Shown here in pieces: positions 1-8,525 of a DNA stretch of 64,000 bases. This DNA is from Allorhizobium borbori (lineage in GTDB: Bacteria; Pseudomonadota; Alphaproteobacteria; Rhizobiales; Rhizobiaceae): the NCBI RefSeq assembly GCF_014196535.1, contig NZ_JACIDU010000006.1, positions 181,850 through 245,849 of the forward strand, written 5' to 3'. A program made the position numbers and the translations under genes. Every line of letters begins with the position of its first letter. The stretch's first letter is position 1. The notes under the pieces are model-generated. The model was not told where the DNA came from. It ran no database searches and was given only the letters and a program-made list of their open reading frames with translations.

Positions 1-152
1 CACAACACCGAGAAGCGGCGCTTTTATCGGGACCGCATTCGGATACGAGCCGGGAGCTGGCGCGGCTACGTAAGGGAAACGAGATTTTGCGCCAGGAGCG
101 CGATTTATTAAAGAAAGCAGCCGCCTTCTTCGCGAAGGAGACCACGAGGTGA
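1..152 (+). CDS. IS3-family transposase OrfA, C-terminal fragment
   Basis: This is the last 49 codons of the small upstream frame of an IS3-family element, cut by the window edge. The visible peptide has the usual OrfA ending, a charged leucine-rich helix (RELARLRKGNEILRQERDLL) followed by KKAAAFFAKE and a TGA at 150-152. OrfA supplies the helix-turn-helix and leucine-zipper part of the transposase. OrfB lies in the -1 frame and overlaps the stop. An A-AAG slippery tetranucleotide at 110-113 in the zero frame could allow the programmed -1 frameshift that makes the fused OrfAB protein in this family. The frameshift is inferred. Confidence 0.8.
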   Translation, partial: QHREAALLSGPHSDTSRELARLRKGNEILRQERDLLKKAAAFFAKETTR

Positions 153-1018
153 TGTTTCGGGTTATCGATACGGAGAAGGTTTCGATACCCGTTCATCGCA
201 GTTGCGCTTTGTTTGGATTGAGTGTGAGCGGCTATTACGCTTGGAAGGGTCGCACGCTCAGTCGGCGGCAGAAGGACGAAATGGTTCTGCTGGCGCATAT
301 CCGCTCACAATTTTCCACGTCGCACGAAACCTATGCCAGCCCGCGCATGACGGTTGAGCTTCAGGAAGACGGAATTCAGGTGGGGCGTCATCGCGTGGCG
401 CGCCTGATGCGGGATAATGGACTGAAAGCTTTGCAGAAACGACGTTACAAGAAGACGACCGACAGCGACCACGGCGGCCCGGTTGCCCCCAATATTCTGG
501 ACCAGGATTTTGAGGCGACGGCTCCCGACCAGAAGTGGGGTGTCGATATCTCTTATATCTGGATGGCGGAAGGCTGGCTTTACCTGACCATCGTGCTCGA
601 CCTCTATTCCCGGTGCATTATCGGCTGGGCGGTCAGCGACCGGATGAAGAAAGACTTGGCCCTTGATGCCTTGAAACGGGCGATTGCTATTCGCCGACCG
701 CCGCGCGGCGTCATTCATCATTCCGATCGCGGTAGCCAATATTGTTCGGATGCTTATCAAACGCTCTCGACTGGTAACGGCTTTATCCTGTCCATGTCTG
801 GAAAGGGAAATTGCTACGACAATACGATGGTCGAAACCGTCTTCAAGACCATCAAGTCCGAGCTGATCTGGCGCACGATCTTCAAAACGCGCCTGCAGGC
901 AGAGACCGCGATATCCGGGTATATCGATGGTTTCTACAACCCCCGCGGAAGGCATTTCGCCTTAGGCGACATGAGCCCGATCAAGTTCGAGAGCATCTCT
1001 CTCAAGCTGGCATCCTAG
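149..1018 (+). CDS. IS3-family transposase OrfB (rve/DDE integrase)
   Basis: This is the catalytic half of an IS3-family transposase, which cuts and joins element ends. The 289-residue frame has the HTH_21-like N-terminal segment (about 45-105) and an rve integrase core. A complete catalytic triad is visible: D133 in KWGVDISYI, D193 in HHSDRGSQY and E229 in NTMVETVFK. The 35 residues between D193 and E229 match the DD(35)E spacing of the family. The C-terminus (FYNPRGRHFALGDMSPIKFE) matches the usual IS3 ending. Length is normal, so the protein looks intact. The GTG at 149 is the nominal start, but translation as an OrfAB frameshift product is more likely. The left end lies outside the window. 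Confidence 0.93.
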   Translation: MMFRVIDTEKVSIPVHRSCALFGLSVSGYYAWKGRTLSRRQKDEMVLLAHIRSQFSTSHETYASPRMTVELQEDGIQVGRHRVARLMRDNGLKALQKRRYKKTTDSDHGGPVAPNILDQDFEATAPDQKWGVDISYIWMAEGWLYLTIVLDLYSRCIIGWAVSDRMKKDLALDALKRAIAIRRPPRGVIHHSDRGSQYCSDAYQTLSTGNGFILSMSGKGNCYDNTMVETVFKTIKSELIWRTIFKTRLQAETAISGYIDGFYNPRGRHFALGDMSPIKFESISLKLAS

Positions 1019-1055
1019 ACCGAGTTTCGCTCTCCACTTTTTCCGGGCAAGTCCA
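1019..1055 (+). repeat. probable right terminal inverted repeat of the IS3 element
   Basis: Just after the OrfB stop the sequence reads TCTCCACTTTTTCCGGGCAA at 1030-1049, continuing GTCCA. This resembles the terminal repeats I recall from IS3-family elements of rhizobia. The left repeat is not in the window, so neither the exact boundary nor a target-site duplication can be checked. Confidence 0.4.
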
Positions 1056-1184
1056 GTGCGCATCGGAGCGGAGCCAGGAGTATTTCTGGACGCGAAGTTG
1101 TTTCACACTTCTGCTGAACATGCTCCGGTTCGATAAACGACGATAGCGTGCGACCGCCGTGAGGTGCGCGCCCCCGCCCGGCAT

Positions 1185-1961
1185 TCACCGATTGCGGAAT
1201 TCGGGTTTGCGCTTGCTCGCGAAGGCATTCATGCCCTCGCGGCGGTCCTCGGTGGCGAAGGTGGCGTAAAGCAGGCGGCGCTCGACATAGATGCCTTCGG
1301 CCAGATGGGTTTCATAGGCCTTGTTCACGGCCTCCTTGGCCAGCATGACGATGGGTCGCGAGGAAGCGGCGATGGCTTTCGCGAGCGTCACGGCATCCTC
1401 GACTTGCTGTCCTGCTGTCACTACGCGGGAAACCAGGCCCATCGCCCGTGCCTCCTCGGCGGACAGAACGCGGCCTGTCAGGATCATGTCCATGGCCACC
1501 GCCTTGCCGACGATCCTTGTCAGTCGCTGCGTGCCGCCTGCACCCGGAATGATGCCGATCTTCGTTTCCGGCAGGCTGAAGCGGGTGGTTTCCGAGGCGA
1601 TGATGATGTCGCACATCAGCGCCAGTTCGCAGCCGCCACCGATGGCATGGCCGGAAACGGCGGCGATGGTGGGCTTGCGCGCCTTGGCGACCGCCTCCCA
1701 GTGGGCGGTGATGAAGTTTTCCGCATAGACCTCGGAAAAGCTTTTGTCCTTGATTTCCTTGATGTCGGCCCCGGCGGCGAAGGCCTTGTCCGAGCCGGTG
1801 AGTACGATGGCGCCGATACTTTCGGCGGCTTCGAACGTCGCCACGGCCTCGGCTATCTCGCGGGTGATCGTATCGTTCAGCGCGTTCAGCGCCTCCGGCC
1901 GGTTAAGGGTGATGATGCCGACCGGGCCATCGATGGAAACGAGAATGGATGTGTAGGACAT
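1185..1961 (-). CDS. badK: enoyl-CoA hydratase, BadK-like (cyclohex-1-ene-1-carboxyl-CoA hydratase candidate)
   Basis: This is a crotonase-fold hydratase of 258 residues, adding water across a 2,3-double bond of an acyl-CoA. Visible motifs are the oxyanion-hole AFAAGADIKE, the GGGCELALMCD segment carrying the first catalytic Glu, and the PETKIGIIPGAGGTQRL segment carrying the second. The stretch ENFITAHWEAVAKARKP followed by GGGCELAL resembles BadK of Rhodopseudomonas palustris as I remember it, more than generic FadB or PaaF. The start at 1961 is chosen because GAGGAA lies just upstream; an in-frame start at 2033 would overlap the preceding gene deeply. It is the second gene of a minus-strand operon, 10 bases after the MDR reductase. 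No badK is found among the badH/badI genes near 50 kb, so this copy could fill that step. Confidence 0.75.
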   Translation of the reverse strand: MSYTSILVSIDGPVGIITLNRPEALNALNDTITREIAEAVATFEAAESIGAIVLTGSDKAFAAGADIKEIKDKSFSEVYAENFITAHWEAVAKARKPTIAAVSGHAIGGGCELALMCDIIIASETTRFSLPETKIGIIPGAGGTQRLTRIVGKAVAMDMILTGRVLSAEEARAMGLVSRVVTAGQQVEDAVTLAKAIAASSRPIVMLAKEAVNKAYETHLAEGIYVERRLLYATFATEDRREGMNAFASKRKPEFRNR

Positions 1962-1971
1962 GGCGGGTTCC

Positions 1972-2994
1972 TCAGCCGATGCGAATGGCGATCTTGCCCA
2001 TGCGGGCGGGGTTGTCGAGGCGGGCAAAAGCATCGGGCACCTGCTCGAGCGGCAGGATATTGTCGATCAGCGGGGTGAAGGCGCCGTTCTCGAACGCGGC
2101 AATGAGCTTGCGGAATTCTTCCATGCTGCCCATTGTTGAGCCGTGGAGCGAAAGCTGTCTTACGAAAAGGCGCTGGATATCGGCGGATGGATGCGCCCCG
2201 GTCGTTGCCCCGCAGGTGACGAGATGGCCGCCGCGCGCCATGGAACGCAGCGAACTGCCCCACGTCTTTTCGCCGACATTGTCGACTACGAGATCGGCGC
2301 CTTCGCCACCCGTCAGCCGCATCACGGCCTTAGGTACGTCTTCGGTGCGGTAATCGATGGCCTCGATGCCAAGCGCGCGGAAATGATCGAGCTTGTCCGT
2401 CCCGGACGTGGTGACGATGACGCGCGCACCGGCCATGCGGGCAAGTTGCATGGAGGCATAGGAAACACCGCCACCACCGCCCTGCACCAGCACGACGGAG
2501 CCCGGCCCGGCGGGCGACTTGCCGAAAACCATGCGCCACGCTGTCAGATAGGCGACGCCGAGAACGGCGGCTTGCACCGGATCTGTCTCCGGTTTCAGCT
2601 TAACGCAGGAGCGGGCCGGCAGCGCCACGCATTCGGCAAAGGTGCCGTGGCGGTGTTCGCCGAGAATTTTCGCAGAGGTGCACAGCGGCTGGTCGCCAGC
2701 CAGACAATGACGGCATTTTCCGCAGAATTCGTAGGGGTAAAGAATGACCCGGTCGCCAGCGGCAAGCCCGCTTCCGGTCTCGGCTTCGATGACCTCGCCA
2801 ACCCCGTCTACGCCCATGACAAGCGGTAATTCGTGGGTAATCCCCGCGCCGCTGTCGCGCATGTAGAGATCGACCCGGTTGACGGATGCGGCCAGCATCC
2901 GGATTTTCGCAAAGCCCGCCGGACACTCCGGTTCAGGCCTTTCCACAAGGCGCACGCCATCTGGCCCGCGCTCGTTCAATACGATCGCTTTCAT
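1972..2994 (-). CDS. zinc-type medium-chain dehydrogenase/reductase
   Basis: This is a 340-residue member of the MDR (alcohol dehydrogenase-like) superfamily. The GroES-like N-terminal domain carries the structural-zinc cysteines CGKCRHCLAGDQPLC at about residues 92-106. The Rossmann domain follows, with VVLVQGGGGGVSYASMQLA near 165-185. Such enzymes reduce or oxidise alcohols, aldehydes or enoyl-CoA esters with NAD(P)H. The substrate cannot be read from the sequence. Co-transcription with the BadK-like hydratase and a shared operator suggest an acyl-CoA or derived intermediate of alicyclic acid breakdown. A GGGAGGAG ribosome site precedes the ATG at 2994. Confidence 0.85.
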   Translation of the reverse strand: MKAIVLNERGPDGVRLVERPEPECPAGFAKIRMLAASVNRVDLYMRDSGAGITHELPLVMGVDGVGEVIEAETGSGLAAGDRVILYPYEFCGKCRHCLAGDQPLCTSAKILGEHRHGTFAECVALPARSCVKLKPETDPVQAAVLGVAYLTAWRMVFGKSPAGPGSVVLVQGGGGGVSYASMQLARMAGARVIVTTSGTDKLDHFRALGIEAIDYRTEDVPKAVMRLTGGEGADLVVDNVGEKTWGSSLRSMARGGHLVTCGATTGAHPSADIQRLFVRQLSLHGSTMGSMEEFRKLIAAFENGAFTPLIDNILPLEQVPDAFARLDNPARMGKIAIRIG

Positions 2995-3148
2995 GGTTCA
3001 CTCCTCCCATTAATGTAAATATATTGATATTAATTTTAGATCAAGGTTGATTTTTACAACATTTACTCGTTGTTAAATGGCATTGATCGCCGATCAGTCA
3101 CCGTGATATGTGTAAATATATTTATATAAATGATGTGAGGAGGACATC
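2995..3148. promoter_or_regulatory. divergent promoter region with two BadR-type operators
   Basis: This AT-rich 154-base gap separates the minus-strand MDR/BadK operon from the plus-strand acyl-CoA dehydrogenase. Near-palindromes GTAAATATATTGAT (3015-3028) and GTAAATATATTTAT (3112-3125) each sit 20-25 bases from one of the two start codons. Reading toward the MDR gene, TTGATC, 17 bases, then TATTTA form a plausible promoter, with the operator over its -10 box. Reading toward the dehydrogenase, TTGATC at 3083-3088 and TATGTG at 3107-3112 are a plausible pair. The same 14-mer occurs at 50447-50460 beside the marR-type gene. Confidence 0.7.
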
Positions 3149-4309
3149 ATGTCCATGGATAAGGAAACGCTGGAACAGCTCTTGGGGACGATCCGTCGCT
3201 TCGTTGACGAACGGCTTATTCCGGCGGAGGCGGAGGTGGCTGAAACCGACGCCATCCCGGAGCGGCTGGTGGCGGAAATGCGCGATCTCGGCCTGTTCGG
3301 CCTGACTGCACCGGAGGCGTTCGGCGGGTTGGGGTTGACGATGGAGGAGGAAGTTCTGGCTGTTTTCGAACTGGGCCGCGCAGCCCCCGCCTTCCGCTCG
3401 ATGTTTGCCACCAATGTCGGCATCGGCATGCAGGGCATCGCGATTGACGGTACACCGGAGCAGAAGGAAAAATATCTGCCGGGGCTTGCTTCCGGTGAGA
3501 TCATCGGCTCGTTTGCGTTGACGGAACCGGATGTCGGTTCCGATGCCGGTTCGGTGAAGACGACGGCCCGGCGCGACGGCGATTTCTATGTGCTGAACGG
3601 CACCAAGCGCTTCATTACCAACGCACCGCATGCCGGGCTTTTTACCGTCATGGCCCGCACCGATCCGGATAAAAAGGGCGCTTCCGGTGTGTCCGCCTTC
3701 GCGGTGGAACGCGGCACGCCGGGCCTCAACCTCGGCAAGCCGGAAAAGAAGATGGGCCAGCAGGGCGCGCATGTCTGTGACGTCATTCTGGACAATTGCC
3801 GCGTGCCGGCCTCGGCGTTGATCGGCGGCGTTGAAGGGCAGGGCTTCAAGACGGCGATGAAGGTGCTGGACAAGGGCCGTCTGCACATCGCCGCCGCCTG
3901 CGTCGGTCTATCCGAGCGCATTCTGGATGACATGCTGGCCTATGCGGTTCAGCGCACCCAGTTCGGCAAGCCGCTGGCCGATTTTCAGCTTTTGCAGGCG
4001 ATGTTTGCGGATTCCAAGGCCGATGCCTATGCGGCACGCTGCATGGTGCTCGATGCCGCCCGCAAGCGCGATGCCGGTGAAAACGTCAGCGTCGAGGCAT
4101 CCTGCGCCAAGATGTTCGCCTCGGAAGCGGTAGGTCGCATTGCCGACCGCAATGTGCAGGTGCATGGCGGCAACGGCTATATCCGCGAATACCGTGCCGA
4201 GCAGCTTTACCGCGACGCCCGCCTGTTCCGTATCTACGAAGGCACGACGCAGATCCAGCAGATCGTCATCGCCAAGGCGCTGGTCGCCGAGGCAAAGGGG
4301 CGGATCTGA
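3149..4309 (+). CDS. acyl-CoA dehydrogenase (possible pimeloyl-CoA or related step)
   Basis: This FAD-dependent acyl-CoA dehydrogenase of 386 residues, the usual family length, introduces a 2,3-double bond into an acyl-CoA and passes electrons to ETF. The middle domain has the FAD/substrate motif FALTEPDVGSDAGS at about 120-133. The C-terminal helical domain has QVHGGNGYIREY and RIYEGTTQIQ, placing the catalytic Glu at residue 364. It sits alone on the plus strand, divergent from the MDR/BadK operon, behind its own copy of the shared operator. From that regulation I infer a role in alicyclic acid or pimeloyl-CoA oxidation; the chain-length preference is not readable. A GAGGAGG ribosome site precedes the start. 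Confidence 0.88.
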   Translation: MSMDKETLEQLLGTIRRFVDERLIPAEAEVAETDAIPERLVAEMRDLGLFGLTAPEAFGGLGLTMEEEVLAVFELGRAAPAFRSMFATNVGIGMQGIAIDGTPEQKEKYLPGLASGEIIGSFALTEPDVGSDAGSVKTTARRDGDFYVLNGTKRFITNAPHAGLFTVMARTDPDKKGASGVSAFAVERGTPGLNLGKPEKKMGQQGAHVCDVILDNCRVPASALIGGVEGQGFKTAMKVLDKGRLHIAAACVGLSERILDDMLAYAVQRTQFGKPLADFQLLQAMFADSKADAYAARCMVLDAARKRDAGENVSVEASCAKMFASEAVGRIADRNVQVHGGNGYIREYRAEQLYRDARLFRIYEGTTQIQQIVIAKALVAEAKGRI

Positions 4310-4323
4310 TTTTTCTGGTACCC

Positions 4324-4362
4324 CTTGCAAAGGCCGCTTCCAGTGGGGCGGCCTTTGGCAAG
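4324..4362 (+). terminator. terminator of the acyl-CoA dehydrogenase gene
   Basis: A strong stem pairs CTTGCAAAGGCCGC with GCGGCCTTTGGCAAG, with one bulged base, 15 bases after the stop codon. There is no long T-run, so it may work as a processing or pausing hairpin rather than a strict intrinsic terminator. Confidence 0.6.
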
Positions 4363-4524
4363 TGCGATCCTGACCGGTTTCCGGTCGTAAAGTTTCGATA
4401 AAATGGATCGCCGTTGTGACAACAGGTCCGGTTCACCTTACCTCACGGGGATTGACCCGCCGTGTCGGATTCAACAGGATCGCCCCGGAAGATATGCGGT
4501 CTCTTTCCGCATGAGGGGTTGTTG

Positions 4525-5787
4525 ATGAACGAACGTGCTTTCCCATCGTTTCCAGAGGCGATGCATCGGCGGCAGGCGCTCGGGGAAATCCACGCGCGCC
4601 CCTATGTGCTGATCCAGCCCGAACGGGTGATCCTGCAATTCGCCTTCCTGCGCGAAGGGGACGGCGATCATGCGCTGGTTTCGGATCTGTCACGGGCAAG
4701 GGGAACCGCGGCACCGGCGGAGGGCGCAAGCCTGCATCAGATGCGCTGGGGCGCGGGCACGCTGCGCTGGGAGCGGCACACGGAATTTTCCACCTATCTG
4801 TGGGAAGGCCCGGCAGCGGAGGAATTCGGCGCACCGCTCCACGGGCACCCGTTTGGCAGTGGCTTTGCGCCGCCGGGGCCGCTGATTTCTGCCGTCCGGC
4901 TTGAGGTTCGCAGCGATGAATCGGCTCTTCAGGCGGCGTTGAAGCAGTTCGATCTGACGAGCCTTTGCCGCTCGTCCGTGAAGGACGGTCAGGCCGAAAT
5001 CGCCACCGACTTCCAGCAGGACGGCGATGGACTGACGCGGATGCTGCTGATCGACAGGGGGCTGACGACGGCTGCCGTCAGCGCGCTCGCCCAGCGCCTT
5101 CTTGATATCGAGACCTATCGCACGCTCGCCATGCTCGGCCTGCCGCTGGCGCAGTCCCTCTCATCCGAGGTGCGGTCCATCGAAAACAGTCTGGCGGACA
5201 TTACCCAGCGCATGAAGGCGCCCGCACGCGGAGACGACGACCAGTTGCTCGGCCAGATTTCCGCGCTTGCCGCCGAACTGGAGGCGAGTGCGGCCCTCAG
5301 CCTCTATCGGTTCGGCGCCAGCCGCGCCTATCACGAGATCGTGCTGGAGCGCATCCGTAACCTCGCCGAAACCAGCATGATGGGCTATGAAACGCTCGGC
5401 TCGTTTCTGGAACGGCGCCTCAGCCCGGCGATGCGCACCTGCAAGTCGGTTGAGGAACGTCAGGAAAACCTGTCGCGCAAGCTGTCACGCGCCACCATCC
5501 AGCTACGCACCTGGGTCGATCTGGAACTGGAACGGCAGAACGGTGAATTGCTGGCGTCGATGGACCGGCGCGCGAAGATGCAGCTTCGGTTGCAGCAGAC
5601 GGTGGAAGGGCTGTCGGTTGCGGCTCTTTCCTATTACATCGTCGGGCTGATCGGCTATCTCGCCAAGGCGGGGGAGCATGTCGACAGCACCGTCGATCCC
5701 GTCATGGTGACGGGCATCGCCGTTCCCTTCGTCGTGCTGGCGGTGTGGACCGGGGTGCGCGCCATCCGCCGCGGGCACTCCGATTGA
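4525..5787 (+). CDS. DUF3422 family membrane-anchored protein
   Basis: This 420-residue protein has the features of the DUF3422 family, whose function is unknown. It shows the N-terminal RRQALGEIHARPY motif, a central helical region rich in Leu/Glu/Arg (about 220-350) consistent with coiled coil, and two C-terminal hydrophobic segments (VAALSYYIVGLIGYLA and VTGIAVPFVVLAVWTGV) that should anchor it in the inner membrane. The ATG at 4525, preceded by GAGGGG, is preferred over the GTG at 4462 because the family motif begins just after it. It stands alone between converging neighbours and shows no link to the catabolic genes. Confidence 0.8.
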   Translation: MNERAFPSFPEAMHRRQALGEIHARPYVLIQPERVILQFAFLREGDGDHALVSDLSRARGTAAPAEGASLHQMRWGAGTLRWERHTEFSTYLWEGPAAEEFGAPLHGHPFGSGFAPPGPLISAVRLEVRSDESALQAALKQFDLTSLCRSSVKDGQAEIATDFQQDGDGLTRMLLIDRGLTTAAVSALAQRLLDIETYRTLAMLGLPLAQSLSSEVRSIENSLADITQRMKAPARGDDDQLLGQISALAAELEASAALSLYRFGASRAYHEIVLERIRNLAETSMMGYETLGSFLERRLSPAMRTCKSVEERQENLSRKLSRATIQLRTWVDLELERQNGELLASMDRRAKMQLRLQQTVEGLSVAALSYYIVGLIGYLAKAGEHVDSTVDPVMVTGIAVPFVVLAVWTGVRAIRRGHSD

Positions 5788-5791
5788 CGGT

Positions 5792-6862
5792 TCAGGAACC
5801 GCCCTCGAGGAAGGTACTTTCGAGGATTTCGCCTGTCGGCAGATCGGAATGGGCAATGCGCCCACTGCGGGCCAAGCCGCCTTCGGTCAGGAGTCGGATC
5901 AGGGTGGCGGCATAGCCGGCGGCGACGCGGGTCAGCGCATTGAACCGCCCGGCCTGGAAACTGGGTGCGAGACGGTGGAAAGCGGAGCGCTCGATGGTCC
6001 GTCCGTCAGTTTCTCCGCGTGCGGTGACGAAGAACATCACCATATCGTCCCCCACCACCGGCAGCCCGTTGCACAGCAACGATTTCAGCATGTCGCGGCG
6101 TTTACGCAGGTTGAGATCATCCAGCAGGAAGCGCATGTAATCGAGATGGCCGGGATGGCGGATGGTCTTGAAGGTGAGGTTGCGGATCGGTACGCCGCAA
6201 TTGGCAAAATCCTCGGTCATGCCACCGGAGGTCACGAAGGCTTCGTAGGCCGCGCCATCAATGGACAGAGCTTCATGGCCTTCCAGCGGTTCAACCGCCA
6301 CCGGCTTGCCATCCCTAAGGGCGGCACTCGGCAGGAGATATTCGTCAAACAGCCCGTCCATGTTCCAAATACGGCCATAGCCCAGCCGGTTGACGGCGTG
6401 GCGGGGAATGGCCCCGACCCGTATCGTCAGGTCTTCGATGCTTGAAAATTGCCGGACAAGGCCGGTTGCGATGGTCTCGACCAGACCGGGAGACGCGCCG
6501 CATCCGGTGAGAACCGCCCGTTTTTCGCCAAGTGGGTGAAGGACCGCCAGCGTTTCGGCGGCGGGGCGGGAGAAATCGAGGTAGTGGGTGCCTGTTTCCG
6601 CGGCCAGCCGCGCGATTTGCAACACAGCGCGATCGGGCACCGCCGCCACGATCATGTCGTGGCCGGTGGCCATGGCTTTCATATCGTCCGGCAAATGGCC
6701 GGCGCGGAAGCGGGCATCGATGCCGAGGCCGCGGGCCGTATCCAGCGCCTCGTCGGTGCTGTCGGCCAGCGTCACGGAAAGGTCCGGCAGGGTGGCAAGC
6801 GCCCCGGCGAGCGCAGTGCCGACATTGCCCGCCCCGAAGATGATGACCCGCATTGGCGCCAT
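5792..6862 (-). CDS. saccharopine dehydrogenase-like NAD(P)-binding oxidoreductase
   Basis: This 356-residue protein starts with a Rossmann fold, MRVIIFGAGNVG (GAGNVG at 10-15). It continues with a domain of the saccharopine dehydrogenase/lysine 6-dehydrogenase type, in which TGCGASPGL and the conserved RVGAIPRHAVNRLGYG region are visible. Members oxidise or reduce amino acids or opine-like secondary amines with NAD(P). It is the last gene of a minus-strand operon after an amino-acid ABC permease and ATPase, which favours a catabolic role on an imported amino acid. AAGGGGA precedes the ATG at 6862. Substrate unknown; lysine-related or opine-type compounds are plausible because DapA and DapB homologues lie next door. 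Confidence 0.75.
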   Translation of the reverse strand: MAPMRVIIFGAGNVGTALAGALATLPDLSVTLADSTDEALDTARGLGIDARFRAGHLPDDMKAMATGHDMIVAAVPDRAVLQIARLAAETGTHYLDFSRPAAETLAVLHPLGEKRAVLTGCGASPGLVETIATGLVRQFSSIEDLTIRVGAIPRHAVNRLGYGRIWNMDGLFDEYLLPSAALRDGKPVAVEPLEGHEALSIDGAAYEAFVTSGGMTEDFANCGVPIRNLTFKTIRHPGHLDYMRFLLDDLNLRKRRDMLKSLLCNGLPVVGDDMVMFFVTARGETDGRTIERSAFHRLAPSFQAGRFNALTRVAAGYAATLIRLLTEGGLARSGRIAHSDLPTGEILESTFLEGGS

Positions 6863-6873
6863 GAGCGTTCCCC

Positions 6874-7656
6874 TTAACCGTGGAACCGCGAAACGAAGCC
6901 CCTGAGGCGTTCGTTGGCGGGGTTGCGAATGATCTCCTCCGGCGAACCGGTGGCGGCGATCACGCCTTGATCGAGAAAGAGAACGCGGCTCGAGACGTCG
7001 GCGGCAAAGGCCATCTCGTGGGTGACGATGGCCATGGTCATGCCCTTTTCGGCAAGGCCACGAATGACGGCCAGCACTTCGCCGACCAGTTCAGGGTCGA
7101 GCGCCGAGGTTACCTCGTCGAGCAGCAGCACTTCCGGCTGCATGGCCAGTGCACGGGCAATGGCGACGCGCTGCTTCTGGCCGCCGGAGAGGTGGTTGGG
7201 GTAATCGTTGCGCTTGGCTGCAAGCCCCACCTGCCCCAGCAGGTCGAGCGCCAGTTCCTCTGCCTCTTTCTTCGGACGCTTCAGCACCGTGATCGGGCCT
7301 TCGATAACGTTCTGCAACACGGTCTTGTGCGGGAACAGGTTGAAGTGCTGGAACACCATGCCGACATGGCGGCGCAGCGTGCCGTAGCCGATCTCCTCGC
7401 CCTTGTCGCGAAAGGCATCGCCCACCGTCTTCTGACGAAAGCGGATCGTGCCATCGGTCGGCACTTCCATGTGGTTGAGACAGCGGATGAAGGTGGATTT
7501 GCCGGAGCCGGACGGGCCGATCAGGGCAACGACTTCACCACGGGCCAGCGAAAGGTCGAGGCCTTTCAGCACTTCATGGTTGCCATAGCTCTTGCGCAGC
7601 GCAACGGCTTCGATGATCGGGGCTTCCGCCGTGGTACGGTTTTCGTGAATGGTCAT
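6874..7656 (-). CDS. polar amino-acid ABC transporter ATPase
   Basis: This is an ABC ATPase of the GlnQ/HisP group, 260 residues from the ATG at 7656. Walker A is GPSGSGKST, the signature is [15 protein letters not shown] and Walker B is [14 protein letters not shown]. It energises import through the adjacent membrane permease. The start at 7656 is chosen over 7671 because AGGAGAG lies eight bases before it. No solute-binding gene is adjacent. The nearest candidate is the orphan family-3 binding protein at 15666-16490, beyond the catabolic genes. Confidence 0.93.
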   Translation of the reverse strand: MTIHENRTTAEAPIIEAVALRKSYGNHEVLKGLDLSLARGEVVALIGPSGSGKSTFIRCLNHMEVPTDGTIRFRQKTVGDAFRDKGEEIGYGTLRRHVGMVFQHFNLFPHKTVLQNVIEGPITVLKRPKKEAEELALDLLGQVGLAAKRNDYPNHLSGGQKQRVAIARALAMQPEVLLLDEVTSALDPELVGEVLAVIRGLAEKGMTMAIVTHEMAFAADVSSRVLFLDQGVIAATGSPEEIIRNPANERLRGFVSRFHG

Positions 7657-7667
7657 GATATCTCTCC

Positions 7668-8333
7668 TCAATCACTGACCCGCAGGCGCTTTTCGATCCA
7701 GTCCGCGGCCTGGGTGATGGGCAGCAGCATGACGATGTAGAGCAGGGCCATCACGGTGTAGGATTCGAGCGGTCGGTAGGTCTGGCCGTTGACGACGGCG
7801 GCCATGTAGGCGAGGTCGGCGACGGAGATGACGGAGACCAGCGAGGTATTCTTGAACTGGATCACCGACTGGTTGATGAAGGATGGCAGCATGCGTTTCA
7901 GCGCCTGCGGCAGGATGATGCGCGTCATGGATTGCCACGGGCTCATGCCGATGGCGGCCGCCGCTTCCCGCTGACCCTTGTCGATGGAAACGATGCCGCC
8001 GCGGAAGATTTCCGCATAGAAGGCACCGACATAGAGCGACAGCGTCAACATGGCAGCGAGGCGGTTGTCGATGGAGCCGCCGACCAGCAACGGGAAGGCA
8101 TAGTAGAACCACAAAAGCTGGACCAGAAGCGGCGTACAGCGGAAGAGTTCCTGATAGCAGCGGGCGAATATATCGAGCACCTTCCAGCCGGAAAGGCGGG
8201 CGGCACAGGTGATGAACCCGATGATGACGCCGAAGAAGATGGAACCCACCGTGTAGACGAGGCTGATCCACAGTCCCCACAGGAAGAGGTCGTAATATTG
8301 CCAGACGGAGTGGAAATCCCAGTTATAGGTCAT
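7668..8333 (-). CDS. polar amino-acid ABC transporter permease
   Basis: This 221-residue inner-membrane permease of the HisM/GlnP type has about five hydrophobic segments. The cytoplasmic loop [28 protein letters not shown] region contacts the ATPase (EAA motif). Only one permease gene is present, so the transporter probably uses a homodimer. It leads a three-gene operon with the ATPase and the saccharopine-dehydrogenase-like gene. Confidence 0.93.
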   Translation of the reverse strand: MTYNWDFHSVWQYYDLFLWGLWISLVYTVGSIFFGVIIGFITCAARLSGWKVLDIFARCYQELFRCTPLLVQLLWFYYAFPLLVGGSIDNRLAAMLTLSLYVGAFYAEIFRGGIVSIDKGQREAAAAIGMSPWQSMTRIILPQALKRMLPSFINQSVIQFKNTSLVSVISVADLAYMAAVVNGQTYRPLESYTVMALLYIVMLLPITQAADWIEKRLRVSD

Positions 8334-8488
8334 CGCAGCTTCCCTTCCTGTCCGGCATGCGGTTGTCGTGTGTCATGGCGTTCCGGTGGGGACGCGCCTC
8401 GGCTGGCGATGGGGCGTTCATGGCTTTTCCCTCTGGCTCTTCCGGTTTCGGCTTCTCCCTGCCGCATCCGGTTCCTGTCTGGCTGAAA

Positions 8489-8516
8489 GCATCCCGCCAC
8501 GATCGCGGCGGGATGC
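8489..8516 (-). terminator. terminator-like hairpin after the dapA-like gene
   Basis: Perfect 10-bp arms GCATCCCGCC and GGCGGGATGC enclose an 8-base loop. On the minus strand the stem is followed by TTTCAG. It lies 10 bases beyond the dapA-like stop and separates that operon from the downstream permease operon. The short T-tract allows some read-through. Confidence 0.65.
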
Positions 8517-8525
8517 CTGCGTCTC

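Noticed and set aside
3084..3096. Palindrome TGATCGCCGATCA in the divergent promoter
   Set aside because: It is perfect, but it overlaps the -35 box, has no second copy that I could find and no regulator to assign, so I did not call it a separate operator.
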